NCBI RefSeq assembly: GCF_005239225.2
Contig: NC_133300.1
Coordinates: 19,457,584 to 19,521,583, forward strand
Direction: 5' to 3'
DNA from: Populus alba
Lineage: Eukaryota; Streptophyta; Magnoliopsida; Malpighiales; Salicaceae
Length of the DNA: 64,000 nucleotides
Below, in pieces: positions 46,861-60,500 of this stretch. The notes beneath the pieces were generated by a model. The model ran no database searches and was not told the origin of the DNA. It was given only the letters and a program-made list of their open reading frames with translations. Both the position numbers and the translations under genes were made by a program. How positions within the stretch are numbered: position 1 is the stretch's first letter; the number at the start of each line of letters is the position of its first letter.

Positions 46861-46970
46861 CACCACTTGCAACTCCGATTCCAAAAGAAAAGGAAAAACA
46901 CCATTTACGGTTCACCACCACTTGCAACTCCGATCCCAAAAGAAAAGGAAAAACACCATTTACAGTTCAC
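46861..46970. repeat. Two-copy 55-bp tandem repeat
   Basis: Units 46861-46915 and 46916-46970 both start 'caccacttgcaactccgat' and differ at only two or three bases. This is a recent local duplication. Confidence 0.93.
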
Positions 46971-48131
46971 CTACTAAACACTCAAATTCAAAGCTTGTTG
47001 GGGTCTCTCATGGCATGTAAGGTTGAATAATTGATGATGAAATGAGCTAAGGTCACCATAGCTAGCTATGGTGCCATAGACGGGAAGGATCAAATAGATT
47101 AATTAAAGTCGAAGGCCTCCAGCCCCGCATACAGTAATGTGACATTAATACTTGCTTTCTTAATTAGTTTTTTCTATTCAAGACTTAGGTATAGATTGGT
47201 CGCCTAAATCTATTAGAATATTATTTGGCTCCATACACAGTACGCTCCCACTCATTCACAAGCGTGAACCTCGATCCTTTTTCTTTTTTTTTTTCCTCTC
47301 TGACTTCTTGTGTCTTGTCAAGATGACTCTGTCATGTGCTTCATACACGGGACAGGTTGATTTATTGGTGTTGAATGCTCGATGTGATCACCAAGGGCAG
47401 TATAGATGTGTTTCATTTATGTATCTTGATTTTCCATTGCACTGATCCAGCGACAAAGTTCTCATGTTCTTGAACCAATTAAACAATGAGACGAGTCTTC
47501 TTTTTTTTTCCTGTCAATTGTAGAAACAGTGTCTGCAGATTTAACATTTTTTTACTTTTAATTTCTTTTGTCCTTAATGTTTGATGGTCCTAAAGATTCC
47601 AGTCGCATAAGAAAGTGAAATGAGTGCATCCAAATTTCATATTACAGGCTAAATTTGACATAAAGAGGAATATTGCAGAAGTATAAGCTAAGAATTAGCT
47701 GTAACATTGTTAGCTGGTGCTTACAGTTTCAAGACAGAAAAAATTGAAACAATAAAGAAAAAGAATAGATGTCCTATTATGTCTCATGTTTTGAAAGTTT
47801 GAAAATATAGAGATTCATTCTTTTATATTTGGGTTTGTTTTTAAATTATTTTTTGTCTTGGAATATTAATCAACCAAAAATAACTATAGAGATGACATAT
47901 ATACATAAGATCAAACTTGACAGAAAAGATTAGAAATTTTCCATTAATCTAAATTCAGTTACAATTGTTCAATCACTAGCTATAAGTTTAAGTATAGATT
48001 ACAGAATACAAAGGTATATGTGTATATATTTATGTATTATATAGAATACATTAGACTCCAACATTAGAGAAGGCAAAATTTAATGCCTTACCCAAATCAA
48101 CAACTGTTAGATGGTAAAATAAGATCAGGAA
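46971..48131. other. Intergenic DNA with a perfect 20-bp palindrome
   Basis: No gene is supported. A perfect palindrome lies at 47055-47074 (arm 'caccatagct'). The final ~150 bases, 48000-48131, are the probable 3' UTR of the NAC gene on the minus strand. Confidence 0.4.
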
Positions 48132-51100
48132 TCAAGTCAAGGGGCCATGGAATATATGGTTTACCAATATGGTACAGAGAGCAAAAGAAATGGTTAGAAA
48201 TAGCCCTAGCTTCTTCAAAAACACACCAAATTTACTCCCTCCACCACCTCTTATGGTAACCAGCAAATCTTTTTCCTTCTTATTGTCATCCCACTTGATT
48301 AGTCTTCCTGCAGGCTTCATCATTGGCTTGATATTTTTGCTAGGGCAACAACCTTCATCTCCTACACATCCACTTCCCATGAAGCCATCCATTAATTTCC
48401 CATTTTCCACATTTTCTCCTAGGTAGAAACAATGCATCAAGATAATGACAATCAAACAAACAACATTTCTTGCTAAGTTCCTCCAAGGATATTGAACTGA
48501 TGATTTGCTTCCAACGAAGGTTTCCTTTGCAGCACTGATGGTTGTTTCTTTTCCATAACTTTTTGTACTGTCTGCTTTCTCTATGGAGAAGTTACCGGTC
48601 ACCACCGCTGGATTCAGGTAGATCTTAACAGTCTGTGAAGGGACTAATTGGTGGAAGAATGTCTCAGTTGCTTGGCGAGTTGAAACGAAAAGTCCATGAT
48701 TAACTTTGATATCCTCCACAACCTCAAAGCTCGGTGAACTAGTCAAATCATCCACATTACTCTCATCTATGTAGGTATCATCATTAGGTTCATCATTGAT
48801 GAATCCAAGTGAAAAATCATCAGTGTCATTGAATCCCATGCAGTCATCAGCATGTCCATTTTCTCCTGCAAGTAAAGAAAGTTATCATAAAAATAAAAGA
48901 TCAGTAAAACGAGAGGGAAAAAAACAAAAAACTAAGTAGAGCAATGATTAGATTAAGGGCATGGGAAAATTACCTTGGACTTCATGCTCTTCCCTACCTC
49001 TGAAACTTGAAATATTTTCTATTGGCACAATCTTGGTTTCCTCCATAAAACTCTGTCCAAGATGGAGAGAAGGACTGGGTCATATTTCTTTAGCTAGGAG
49101 TGAAAATGCTATGCTAATTTTATGCAAAGATAAAAAAAAAAAAAAAAAAAGTAAATACCTTATCCAAGTCATTGTTTGACATTCCAAACCATCTCAAGTT
49201 TTCTACCATCCTCTGTGTCTTGAAAGTTTCATCTAGGTCACCAATCTCTATAGACCTACTGCTTGTACTGGGGTCCATCCAATATTTGTCTGCCCATCTA
49301 GTGGAGTTCATCATCATGTCACTCAACATATTATGTTGAACATTCTTCCCATCCATGAAAGTGAAATCATGATCGGTAGCGGCGTAGTTTCCACCCCATG
49401 TGTCTTGGAAACTAGACTGATTTATCAATTCTTGGGATGCATGAGCTACTGAACGAATTTCTTGCAAAATATCAGTCCGATGAGTGCTTGTGCTTTCTGG
49501 CATGGAAGGTTGTTGCGTCACTTTCATGTCGGCGAGTCCAACTTGAGGGAAATCCTCCACTTCCAATGGAGGCAATGTGAATCTGTGTTGCAACCTTGCA
49601 CATTCTAGTGCCATATTAACCTGCCAAAACCAATGAAATGCACGTAAACACAGCAAGATAAGAGAGAAAAATTTTTGATTTCTTTTAAACTACTCTAAAG
49701 GGAAAAAAGATTGAATCTTTGCAGCACATTTTAACATTTTTTCACCACGGTCCATCTGCCAAATTTGCTAGTTTATGTCTATGAAAATCACATTGAATAA
49801 TTTCTTACCTTTGATGGTGGGTAAGGAATCGTTGAATAACTTGGAAATTGTGAAGGTGACATGCCAAATCCATCCATGGATGGTGCCCATTTTCCATTCC
49901 TTGATTCACTGATGTCAAGAGGGGATCCAATGGGACGATAGCTGGTTGAGCAAGTATCTATATTCTTATGCATAGGATAATTTGAGCTCTCAAATTCTTC
50001 AGATCTTCCATGATCAGAATATAGCTCAATGCTAGAAGAATGTTCACAAGGCATTCTGTATGTTGTAGACACATAATGCTCTCCGATCTTTGGGATGGTT
50101 GTGGTCTTTTTCGACACACGACAAAGTGCATACGCATCCTGCATAAGTTATAATAGGAGAAGTTCACCAATCAAATCATATTCCGATTTTCATTCAATTT
50201 AAATATAAATATAAAAAAATGAAGAGAAGGGTGATGAGGAGATGAGGTGCACCTGCAAGCCGGAATTAGTTTCGCATTCGCGTTCGTCCAGGCGATATTC
50301 ATGCATAACCCAACCTGTTCGAGCTCCATGGGGGGCTCTACCTCTGTAGTAAACTAGGGTTTTCTTCATGCCCACAGCACGCATTTGGGAGTTCACTTTT
50401 CTATCCTTCCCTGTGGCCTTCCAGTACCCAGCTTTAGTAGCTCGATTAGTCCTTGATCCATTCGGATACTTGCGGTCTCGAGGACTAAAGAAGTACCACT
50501 CTAGATCTTTGCTAGGTAACAATGATTTTCCTACGATTTGTTTCAATAATCAAGTTAAATTCATCACATTTAGATGGAAATTATGTCAAGTGAACAATAA
50601 TTACTGAAGGATTAAGCATGTTGATTATACTGTTTAAACATGTTCTACTTACACACATGTTAAAACACATTTTCTTTTTAATGATATAAGCATCTAGATG
50701 GAAGATTGAAAAAGATAATGGTAGAAAACTAGGAAATATTCCTTTAAAGTAATGCAAACAAAGCATTACATGCATGGAAACTTAGAAATATCTCTTGCCA
50801 ATGCATTATGTTCCTTTCTTCAAGAGCTTTTTGACTTGGAAATCTTTTGGTAAAACAACTTCCTGTTCACAATAGGAACCCTAAAGATGGAGGGACCATA
50901 TGGCTTATAGTCCCAAGTACACTTCCTTTTCCTACTAAAAATATATATTTGTTTCGTGTATATTTTATGTTAATAAAATACTTTTACCAATAAAGCATGA
51001 TCAATGGATTTATAAACATACAAAAAGAAGAAGAAGAATCCCTAAAGAGTGTTTGAACTCATTCCCTGTCTCTTCCTTTGGAAAAGGTATTTGGGTTAGC

Positions 51101-51760
51101 TTCTTGCACTCACTTTCTTTTCCTTGCATGAAAAAATCAGTATGTTTTGATGGATGAAAGATCAACAAATTGATTCTCATACTATCCAAATTGCTGGGTT
51201 TTTTTTTCGACATGGAATGAGGTAAGTTCAAGAAAGCCTGAAAATTAAACTAGGATGTTTTCATAATGGTCTGCCCTAGTAGCAATCAAAGACAATAAAG
51301 AGTTAATTACAACAGTACTCATATATATGTGCCAAGGTTACCATACAAAGAAAGAGATAACAAAAAACTACTGTTTATATATTTTCTTTTCTCTCAATAT
51401 TCTTTACCCTTCTGTTCACTCAATCTTTATTTGGTTCATGTAATTAATGGATCATTCTTTGAAACTGTCAAATTCATGAAGAAGCAACCTTGCTAATGAG
51501 GGAGCTAGGGTTTTTTTTTTTGTGTGTGTGTTTTTGAGGACTCAAATTATATAGAAGTGTGATGCCAGAAAAGGAGTGATGAGATGGAGAGGGGAGGATA
51601 TAATACCTGGTAAATCCCATGGCTCACACTTGTAGAGATCAACTTCAGGGATGATCTCTAATTCAATCTTGTGTCCATTGATCTTTCTTTTGAGGTAGTA
51701 AGCAACAAGTTCTTCGTCGGTAGGGTGGAAACGAAAACCGGGAGGCAAAACAGGAGCCAT
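48132..51760 (-). CDS. NAC transcription factor, NAC028/045/086 type, possibly membrane-tethered
   Basis: Six exons, 51760-51607, 50530-50253, 50138-49809, 49620-49159, 49052-48974 and 48865-48132, give 678 residues. The NAC DNA-binding domain fills about residues 5-160: '[20 protein letters not shown]' (subdomain A), '[19 protein letters not shown]' (B), '[20 protein letters not shown]' and '[14 protein letters not shown]' (C), '[20 protein letters not shown]' and '[10 protein letters not shown]' (D), '[11 protein letters not shown]' (E). These segments fit the NAC028/045/086 group, of which NAC045/086 drive sieve-element enucleation in Arabidopsis. The C-terminal part has an acidic activation-like stretch ([10 protein letters not shown]...[12 protein letters not shown]). 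It also has two hydrophobic segments, '[17 protein letters not shown]' (about 568-584) and '[20 protein letters not shown]' (about 652-671). The second is a good tail anchor, as in membrane-tethered NAC proteins released by proteolysis. Tethering is inferred. Confidence 0.92.
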
Positions 51761-54432
51761 CTCTCTTTGATTTCCTTTAAAACTTATTCTGACCTTGATT
51801 AAGAAATATCTATATGGATGTGAAAAATACTACCAGTCTCCTTCTCAAAAAATGAGACCAGCTCTTGTTGGAAATATAATCAACGACTGTACAGCAAGTC
51901 TCTGCACGCAATCAAATGTAAGACACAAAGTTAGTCTTGAAATCTACTCTTAAGTAAACAATTGAACAGTAGAAGAAAAATCGAGGATCGTTAATAATTT
52001 AGATGTCATGATCATGTACTCTAAAGTACTGTGCATGATCAAGACACACATGGGAGGGAGGGAGATGTGACCTTAACTAGGCAGAAGAAGACCTAAAGGC
52101 AAGCCAGAGAAGATGGCTAGCTATCTAGCTAGAGAGCTAAGATCACCACAAGCTGGAGGGAGAGCGAAAATGAGGGAACTGGATGGGGGTTTGATATAAG
52201 AACAAAAAGAGGAGAAGAAAAAGCAAAAGGAGGTGCTGTTTTGCCACATCAAACCCTTTTCAATTGTTTTTTCCTATCAAATGATTCTTGTTATCTTTCA
52301 ATTCAAGCTAATTCAACTCTCTCAATCTCTCCAATTATCCCATGCTTCGTCCTTGTCCTTTCTCGGAATCTCAACTCCACATGACAGTATACCTATAGTT
52401 TGATGCATTGCCACCCTTTTCATGTTGGATAAGTATCTACTGTTATACCTTAACGAAAAACTGTCCCAATCGAATTTCGGCTACATTTCTTGACTGAAAA
52501 TGTTGTCTGGTTTCACATGCTTATTTCCTTGTTAGGTCCTTGTAAAATGTGCCACGCTGTATTACCTCTTTAATTAAACTACTTCATGATCCAATGTGCT
52601 TCGTAAATTGCTAGAATCAATTCTTGTCGACGAAAAGTTGTGTTAAAGTTTGTGATGTAATCTCCCTTTGTGAAAAGGGACATGCATGGTGGGGTTTCTC
52701 CTCTTTCTGTCTTCTCCATTCAGATTGTTGTACAAGAAATCCACAGCACAATTAAAGGAAGGTGATATTACTCTTTTAATGGAGATTTAAGACACTGATC
52801 TTGACGAGATGGATTCATATATAAGCAGACATGCAACTTGTTCATCCACGTTCCCTTTTCGGACCACCTCTGATCTGTCAGGAAGGAAGAGTATTAATTA
52901 ATTTGTAGCAAACTTAATTACTAGCCGAAACAAATGACTACATTTACTTGTAAATCGATTGGTATATATTTATTTTTAAAAGACGAGCAAGCAAACGAAT
53001 GCTCTAGCAAATAAATTAGGCTATTAGTAATTTATAGAGTAGTTTTTTATTAATATCTCAAGATATAAAAGACGAGACAGTAATAAAGTTGGTAAAAAAA
53101 GTCACCAAGAAAGAGAGAGATTACCAGCCAAGTAGCATCTAAAACATCTCTTTGTTAAGAGTTTTCAATGAATTAAATACACTAATTAAATGTTATTTTG
53201 TTTTTTGTTATTCGAGGTGTATCTTCTATGTAAGATGTGTTTTTATTTTATTTTATTGTGTTATGTGTTTTTAAAAAATGGGAGATTGATGGCTTCAATC
53301 TGCTGGTCTCCAACACCTTCAAAATAACACATCTTACAAGTAATTATTCGTTCGAGAGACCCTCTTGAATATAATATCACTTTCACAATATGCATTATTA
53401 CTTCTAGGAAGGATATATATAGTTGATTTGGGTTTAGATTTATAATTATAACCAACTTAATTTCTAATATTTTATAAATTATTTATCTAATTTATTCAAA
53501 AAAAGTGGACCCGAGTGAGCTGGAATAATTTTTTTTTTATGAATATTACAAATATTCATTGAGTTAGACATATAAAATTATTTATTCTTTGATACTTTAC
53601 TAGTTATATTCCCACATGCAATCTCCATCACAAGAAAGCAAAATCAATCCAGTGATAAAAAAAGAAGTTACTATGTATATAAAAAATAAAATTAATGCAA
53701 AGTTCTCTAATTTTTTATTAATATTTTTAGTTAGTTACTGAGAAAAATATTATTTATATCAAGAATTTTCTAATGTTGCTTATTATATGAATTGGATCAA
53801 GTTAAGCAGGTTTCAAACGTCCCAACCCACACCAAATCCGTGATATCAATTTATTAAAAAAAATTATTCATTGTCATTTATAATATTATATTAACTACTT
53901 TAACATGTTGGATCTTGTTCAATAATATAAATAAATACTTAGATTTCTTCCAACAACCCTACATTAGATAATGCATTATGTTTAATTAGAGTACACACAT
54001 CAATCAAATTGAAAAATCACAACAATGACTATATATCAATAAAGAGCATTTATTTAATATAAAAAAATAGTTAATCAAGTAGATTGAAATGCTTTAATCA
54101 TAATAAATGAGAAAGATGAAGAAAAAGAAATAAAAATAAAAATAAATTTATTTTTAAAATAGTTTTGGAAAGAATTTTTGTCATATTAAAATAAAAATGA
54201 TTCAGAAACATATATATTTTTTTATCTCTTAAGTATCTTCATCTCTTTAATCTCAAGATAATAAATAGACAGAACATAAATATGTAGCTTTTTTCTTGGA
54301 TTAGCTTGAGGATCGAAGCTGGAACTTTACCACCTGCAGGCCATTCCCTAGCTGCCAAGCTTGCAGAAAATTTAGACTGGTCCCATATGACCGATTGGCT
54401 GGGGTCCAGAAGGGGGTCATGTGGGGCCAGCC
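51761..54432. promoter_or_regulatory. NAC 5' leader, promoter and AT-rich upstream DNA
   Basis: The first ~430 bases (51761-52200) include the leader on the minus strand ('ctagctagatagctagc' reading) and a possible TATA-like 'cttatatcaa' near 52190. 52200-52900 has moderate complexity. 52900-54300 is AT-rich with no gene or clear repeat. Confidence 0.4.
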
Positions 54433-54466
54433 TTTGCCACGTGAAGAAAAGGATCCACGTGGCAAA
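54433..54466. promoter_or_regulatory. Perfect inverted repeat with two G-boxes
   Basis: The arms 'tttgccacgtg' (54433-54443) and 'cacgtggcaaa' (54456-54466) are exact reverse complements with a 12-base spacer. Each contains the G-box core CACGTG, a binding site for bZIP and bHLH factors; CACGTGGC is also the ABRE form. The site lies in a short GC-rich island (54300-54490) about 2.7 kb upstream of the NAC start. A regulatory role is inferred. Confidence 0.6.
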
Positions 54467-56329
54467 ATGGGATCACTTGTAGCCTTCCTGATTCTTTTTT
54501 GCAAGTGTTGACAAATGATTCTCCTCTCCCATGCATGCTTTCTTTTCCTTCACACCAATCATTCTTTTGGTTCTTTTCCTCCTTTTTGGGCTTTAATTAT
54601 TTATGATTTACTCTTCTTCCTTGTCTTTTTCATTTACTTGTTTCTTCTTCAAAAATAAGTTTTTTTTTATTTTATTTTTTCCTTTAATTTTGTTTCTTAT
54701 AAAGAAAAAAGAAAAATTAATAAAAGAAGGATGTAGTTTTTCCCCTTAATTTAGCATTAGAAACTACAAATTAAGGAAAGACGACCCAAGAGTCACTAAA
54801 TCATCTAATAAATTAAAAAAAATCAACACAATCAATCAACCTATAGAAATATATATCCAGTCAAGCTCTTAAAAAAGGAGTCAATATCGGGTAGCTCTTC
54901 CATCAAAGCTGAGTAAAGAAAGAGGAAAAGAGAGAGAAAGAAAAAGAACATGAGTCCAAATATCTCAAGACTTGATGAATTTATTACCTGATTATTCTTT
55001 ATTCTTTTCTTCCATAGAAGCTGGTTATAGTTATTATAATAAATTAGATTTTGATGGCTTGAAGGATTATTAATTTTAAAATTTATAAAATTAATTGAGA
55101 TATGTGTAAGTTGATTCATAATAATAATAAATTGGATTTTAAAGTATTTTTAATTGAACAATTATTGGGTGGAAAGAAATGTCGTCTATGATTTAAAAAA
55201 AGAAAAAGAAAAAAAGAGGTATGAAAACATTCATATATATATCAATATAGAATGATCCGGAAATTTATCATTAATCTATTGCTAAAGAAGAAATGGTCCA
55301 TAAATAATTAATTTCTTTTATAATTAATGCAATTTAAAAAAAAAATGAATTCTGTAATAAATTACTATTGCCGAAAGGAAACAGCACTATGCTCTCTTTT
55401 TCGGTCTCTCGTTCTCTCTCACTTCACATGAATCAAGAGCCGGAAAGTGGAAAGGAAAAAATAAATTATTTAATATATTATATGTGTTTATTTCTCAAGT
55501 GGGAAAGCAATCTGTTGTTTCTTGGACCAATCTCCAAAAGAAGAAGAAAGAAAAAAGGAATAAACATTTTTATTAGACTAAAATTCTTATTTATTCAAAC
55601 ATTCAAAACTTAATTTGCGGTTGAATTAAATTTTTGGTAAGCCATATTAGGTGAAATTTGGTCTTGTTTAGTTAAACAATCTAATCATTAATTTAGCTCG
55701 ATAAATCTTTCTAATGAATTGTATTAAATTAAGATTTACAAAAAGATCTTAAAGTTACATGTTGTAGTACACTAGCTTCCGATAATTTTTTAACAAAAGA
55801 AAAATTGAATATTTAGGTTTTTTTCAATGTGTTTTTGAATATAAAAAAAATTGTAATCACAAATCAAAATATTTATACACATATCTAATTAAATAAATTG
55901 ATTTTTATCAAAATATAACTAAAATTAAAATATCTAAACTTGCAACATGGGCTATTCACTCAACTATGTCTAGCAATTTTATTTTTTAGAATAATTATTT
56001 TTGTTCAATTAAATGATTATCAAAGCCAATAAAAAGTTTAAAAAAAAAAGTCATTAATAAAAATAAATTGAATAAAATTATGAACTCAACAATCAAACAA
56101 ATCACTATTAAATGAAAATTAAAAAAAATAAAAAAAATTATATATTAGTTAACGTATGTTAACTTACTAACTCTGTGATCATGAGCATATAATTAAAATA
56201 AAATCATAAATAAAAAAGTAAAAAAAAACATGAAAATCAATTTCAAAAAAATATATATATGTTAAAAGATGCTAGGCATTCACTCGTTAGCTAGCGTATG
56301 TTTAGCATGTGCCAACAACCCTTTTTTAT

Positions 56330-56371
<42 letters not shown>

Positions 56372-57520
56372 AAAGAGCTCCTTATCTCTCATGAAATCAA
56401 CAAAATAACCAAGATAAAACGACCAAAAATTTCCTTAAAAAAAAGCTTTATGTTTTTCTTATCTCAAGGTTATTCATGTAATTTTTTGTACATCAAAAAA
56501 TAAAATCTTAATAAAGCTAATTATTATAAAAAAAAATCATTGTGAAAATATCAAAATACCTTTATCCAGCAGTGAATATGATAAATTTTTAGGAGTAATT
56601 TATAAATAAATAAATAAAGACAAAACACCCCTTAGAACCACCTTTAAAATCTTGATTCCAAGGGTAAAGAAATCGTTTCACTATACATAATATATGTGTA
56701 AAGACAAATACAACACGTGGTAATGATAAATGGATCCTATAAATTTACAAAAATACTATCAATAGCTAGGCATTTGATTGGGGAAACATTGTCGACTATT
56801 CATATTATTTTTCGCACACGTTTTAATTTTACTTTTAGTTATAATTGGAAAAGAATCACTCCACCTAGAGCTCAAACTATTGGACAAGGAAAATGGTTAT
56901 GCCATACTAATTCTCTTACAGGAAGCATAATTTTGAATATGATGAAAGGAAATTCAAGAGAATAATGTAACCGTTGAAGATGAAACTCCGCAAACTATAT
57001 GTTGTCTGTGTTCAAATGGTGTCTAACCTTGGCCATTCTATGTAAAATAGGAACTCTAATGTGATGTTTGGTTGTCGTGATGACACAAAGATAATTGGGA
57101 TAGAGAAGAAGACATGTTCTTTGTGCTTTTTGTTTTGAAACGATTAAAAATCACTTTGAAAATGCATGTTTTTTGCCCTATATATTTGTTTTTTGAGTTC
57201 TGAAACACTAGGAAAATGAAACCTAAAGATCAAGCTTGTACCAACATCCCTATAGAAGTGTGAGAGAAGCTTTTTATTGATGACTGTACAGAGGATGGCT
57301 TAGACAAGAGAGTTCTTAAAGACTATATGGAGCTTTAACTACATGAAAATTTCCACCTCTTGTGCAAAAACTTCATCTTGCAAAATAACTTGACAACATA
57401 CCCACTCTAGGATCTGTACAGAGCTCACAGAGAAGGATCCTTGGCGAAATCATACAAGTTCTGCCCTTTTCATTGTGAGAACCAATGTAAAGTAAACATA
57501 TAATAAAGAGTAAGCAAAGA
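54467..57520. other. Long AT-rich intergenic region
   Basis: No gene is supported. It holds a (TA)n microsatellite at 56335-56367, which creates a spurious Ile/Tyr-rich frame, and many poly-A/T runs. 56690-57000 is less AT-rich and has an 82-codon open frame with no recognisable family. The last ~250 bases contain the probable 3' UTR of the PRAF gene (minus strand). Confidence 0.4.
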
Positions 57521-60500
57521 TTAGCTCTTTGTCAGATTTTGGTTTGATTTATTGTATCCTTCAATGCCGTATTTCTGGTATACAATAGCTTGATTCTCCT
57601 CCCACCATCGTTCTGCTTCTTTCTCGGCGAAACGTTTACGGCTGCAAAACATGATCAAGCATAAATGATTAGTAAGAAATCTTGTATCTAATCAATGGTG
57701 ATGTTGTTAATGATTAAGTTGACAGAAAAATCACCTAAACCTGACTCGCTTCAGACCCTTCACTCCACTCGGCAAAAATGTAAATGTTATATATACACCA
57801 GGTTCATATTGTTCGACCCATTCATGCTTCGACGCTTTAGTTCCATTTCGTCGAGGTTCAGTCGTCGTGTCATGTAAATCTTCCTCTGGTCTGCTATCTT
57901 CATGGCACAACTCTCTTCCATCCATGGACTTTAACGTATTGGAAAACACAGTAGGAGAGTTAGATAAGCTGTCTACCTTGCTGTCTTTTGGAAATCTAAC
58001 TTCAAGAGGCAAATGAGTTGACGGAAACACGGCAAATCCACCAGAAAGTGTAGGGGTATCGGTATAGTCAGGTCTAGTCTGAGGCTGGTACGGATCCACA
58101 CCATCTTTTGCTTCTTTCCTAACTGAGACTTTATCTGACATTGCATGAAGCTGCACCAATAATTATCATTCATTTGTTTAGTTTAACACTTAAAAGGGAC
58201 CAACCGCAACTTAAAGAGAATTACCCTTAATGCCAAAGCTTTTATTATCTCATTTGCTGCTTTACGCTTAGCTGCTTCCTCCCTGGCCAGTAACCAAGTT
58301 TTCTCTATAGTTAGTTGACATTCTTCAATCTTCTGGCTTCCAGTTTGACATTGCATCTCGAGGCTCCTAGCCTATTAAAAACAAAAGAACTCTGAAGAGA
58401 TGAACATAGTATATTCAAGCCAAAAGCATTTTACAGAATCAGCTTAAGTTATATATGGAATTCTGCTAAAACAATACTGCTTCTGGTTTGCTCATGACAG
58501 AAAACAAAACGATTCAATTGTAATTGCTTCTCCCCTAACCTCTCCTCTCTCAAAATCCATGGAGAAGCCTCTAAAAATCGTTTTTACTGTAAGTAGGAAC
58601 AAATGCTTAAGCATTTGATGAGTCCCATGTCACAGGTATGGTACTGAAGTAGAGGCAATTTTGACAGCATTTTACTTCATAATAAGATCGATGCTATGGA
58701 AGTTCACATATAGAAATGACCGTACAGAAAAGTCTTTTGCTTCACCAATAAAATCAGTTTAGCCATCATGATATTGAGAACATAAGCAGCATAGCACTCT
58801 CGAGTACGAAGGAAAGCTCCTAACCTAATTCATATATACATCGAATATTGATACACACCACAGGTAATGCTTACATGAAGAAGTGATAAGAAACTCAAGG
58901 CATTTGCTAACTGAAACAAAAACAGTCAGCAAGGAAAGAAGAAATGGAGTAATGCTGATGGCAAAGGCTAACATTTTTGCTTAACAGTTCAATCACATCC
59001 AATGATGTGTAGACCAGTTGAAGCGCGAATGCTTCCATGCATGTGTGTGATGAAGAAAGTTAGTGTGGCCAAATGAGGGGCAAAAAAACATCATCAAGAT
59101 AAGCAATTAAATTTTAAAGCTAAAATGGAGTCATTACCTGTGCTCTTAGCCTCTTAACTTCTTCAATTAACATCTTTTTTGAATCACTCAATTCTTCTTC
59201 TAGATTCAAGGAACTGGAAATGGAAGATTTTGATTCCAGAGGAAGTTCAGAATTCTTTATGTAGCATGATTCAAATATAGCAGGACATGACACTTGTCCC
59301 CATTGTGGCAATCCAGCTGAAATAGAATAGGCAGTTTCTAAATGTTGCTGCTTTTCCCCTTGGTTTCTCGGGGTGTTCCTTTCACCAGGTCGGATTTCCA
59401 GAGATGGCTGGCTCATTAACTGTAAACGATGCCCTGGAGGGGTTGCTCTGCCCCTTTCTTCCTTTTCATCTGATAAGGCCTTCTTCTGTTGGGACAGCAG
59501 CTTCTTGGAACCAAGATTTTCTAGTTTTGACACTCCACCTGGATGTGTGATATTCTGCATGCTGTAAAAACAAGAATCACAGACTCTAGAAGGCTTGCTT
59601 TTGTTAGGTGCCAAAGATGCATTCATGACCTTCTTGCTGCTACAACCTCGGCAGAACAGAAGACCACAATTATAACAGTTATGCTTCTTCCTTGTGAAAC
59701 CAAAGGGCATTCTACAGCCTTTACAAGCTGATTGATCACTAACAGAGATAGATTTGTGCAAGCAGATTGCAGCAGTTAAATTTGACCCGCAAGCTATGCT
59801 TTGAACTTGCATATCTCTCAGAGCCTCAACCAAAGTTGGAGAGTTTCTATCTTCTACATTGCCTAATCCTAATTGTCCATTTGTCCCCTTCCCCCATGTA
59901 TATAAACTTCCACTCGATGTCAATGCAGCAACATGGTATGACCCTGACGATATCTCCTTAACAAACTCCTCTTTAAGCTTTCCTTCAACAATTGCAATCG
60001 ATTTATCCTTGGCCTGTGGATTCCCCAACTGTCCATGCACTGAGCTTCCCATTGTATAGACCTTCCCTGTATTGGTAAGTGCAACGGTCAGCATTCTTCC
60101 ACAAGAAACTTGAGCAAAATCAAGTTCCACAAGCTGTGCGACACATGTTGGTAGAAGCTTTTTCTCCAGGTCAGCATGCCCCAGCCTCCCTTTATCACCA
60201 TCTCCCCACGTAAATAATTTCCCACCAACACCATTAAACTTGAACCGGTCAACAATTATGTCCACAATAGCAGCAGTGTGCCATGATCCACATGCAACGG
60301 ATTTTACCAACAAACCTTTAAGAGATTCAACTTCTTTGGGTTGAGAAAAACTTAGAAGATTCCCATGACCAAGAACCCCAAAAGATCCATCCCCATATGT
60401 AAATAACTGCCCTGATGAGGACACAATCGCTGTATGCCAGTCCCCACAAGCAACATTCAGTATACAGACACCAGTCAATGGACCTGAAATTCGACGTGGT

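Noticed and set aside
56717..56965. 82-codon open frame in the large intergenic region
   Set aside because: I could not match it to any retroelement, organelle or nuclear family; no support beyond being open.
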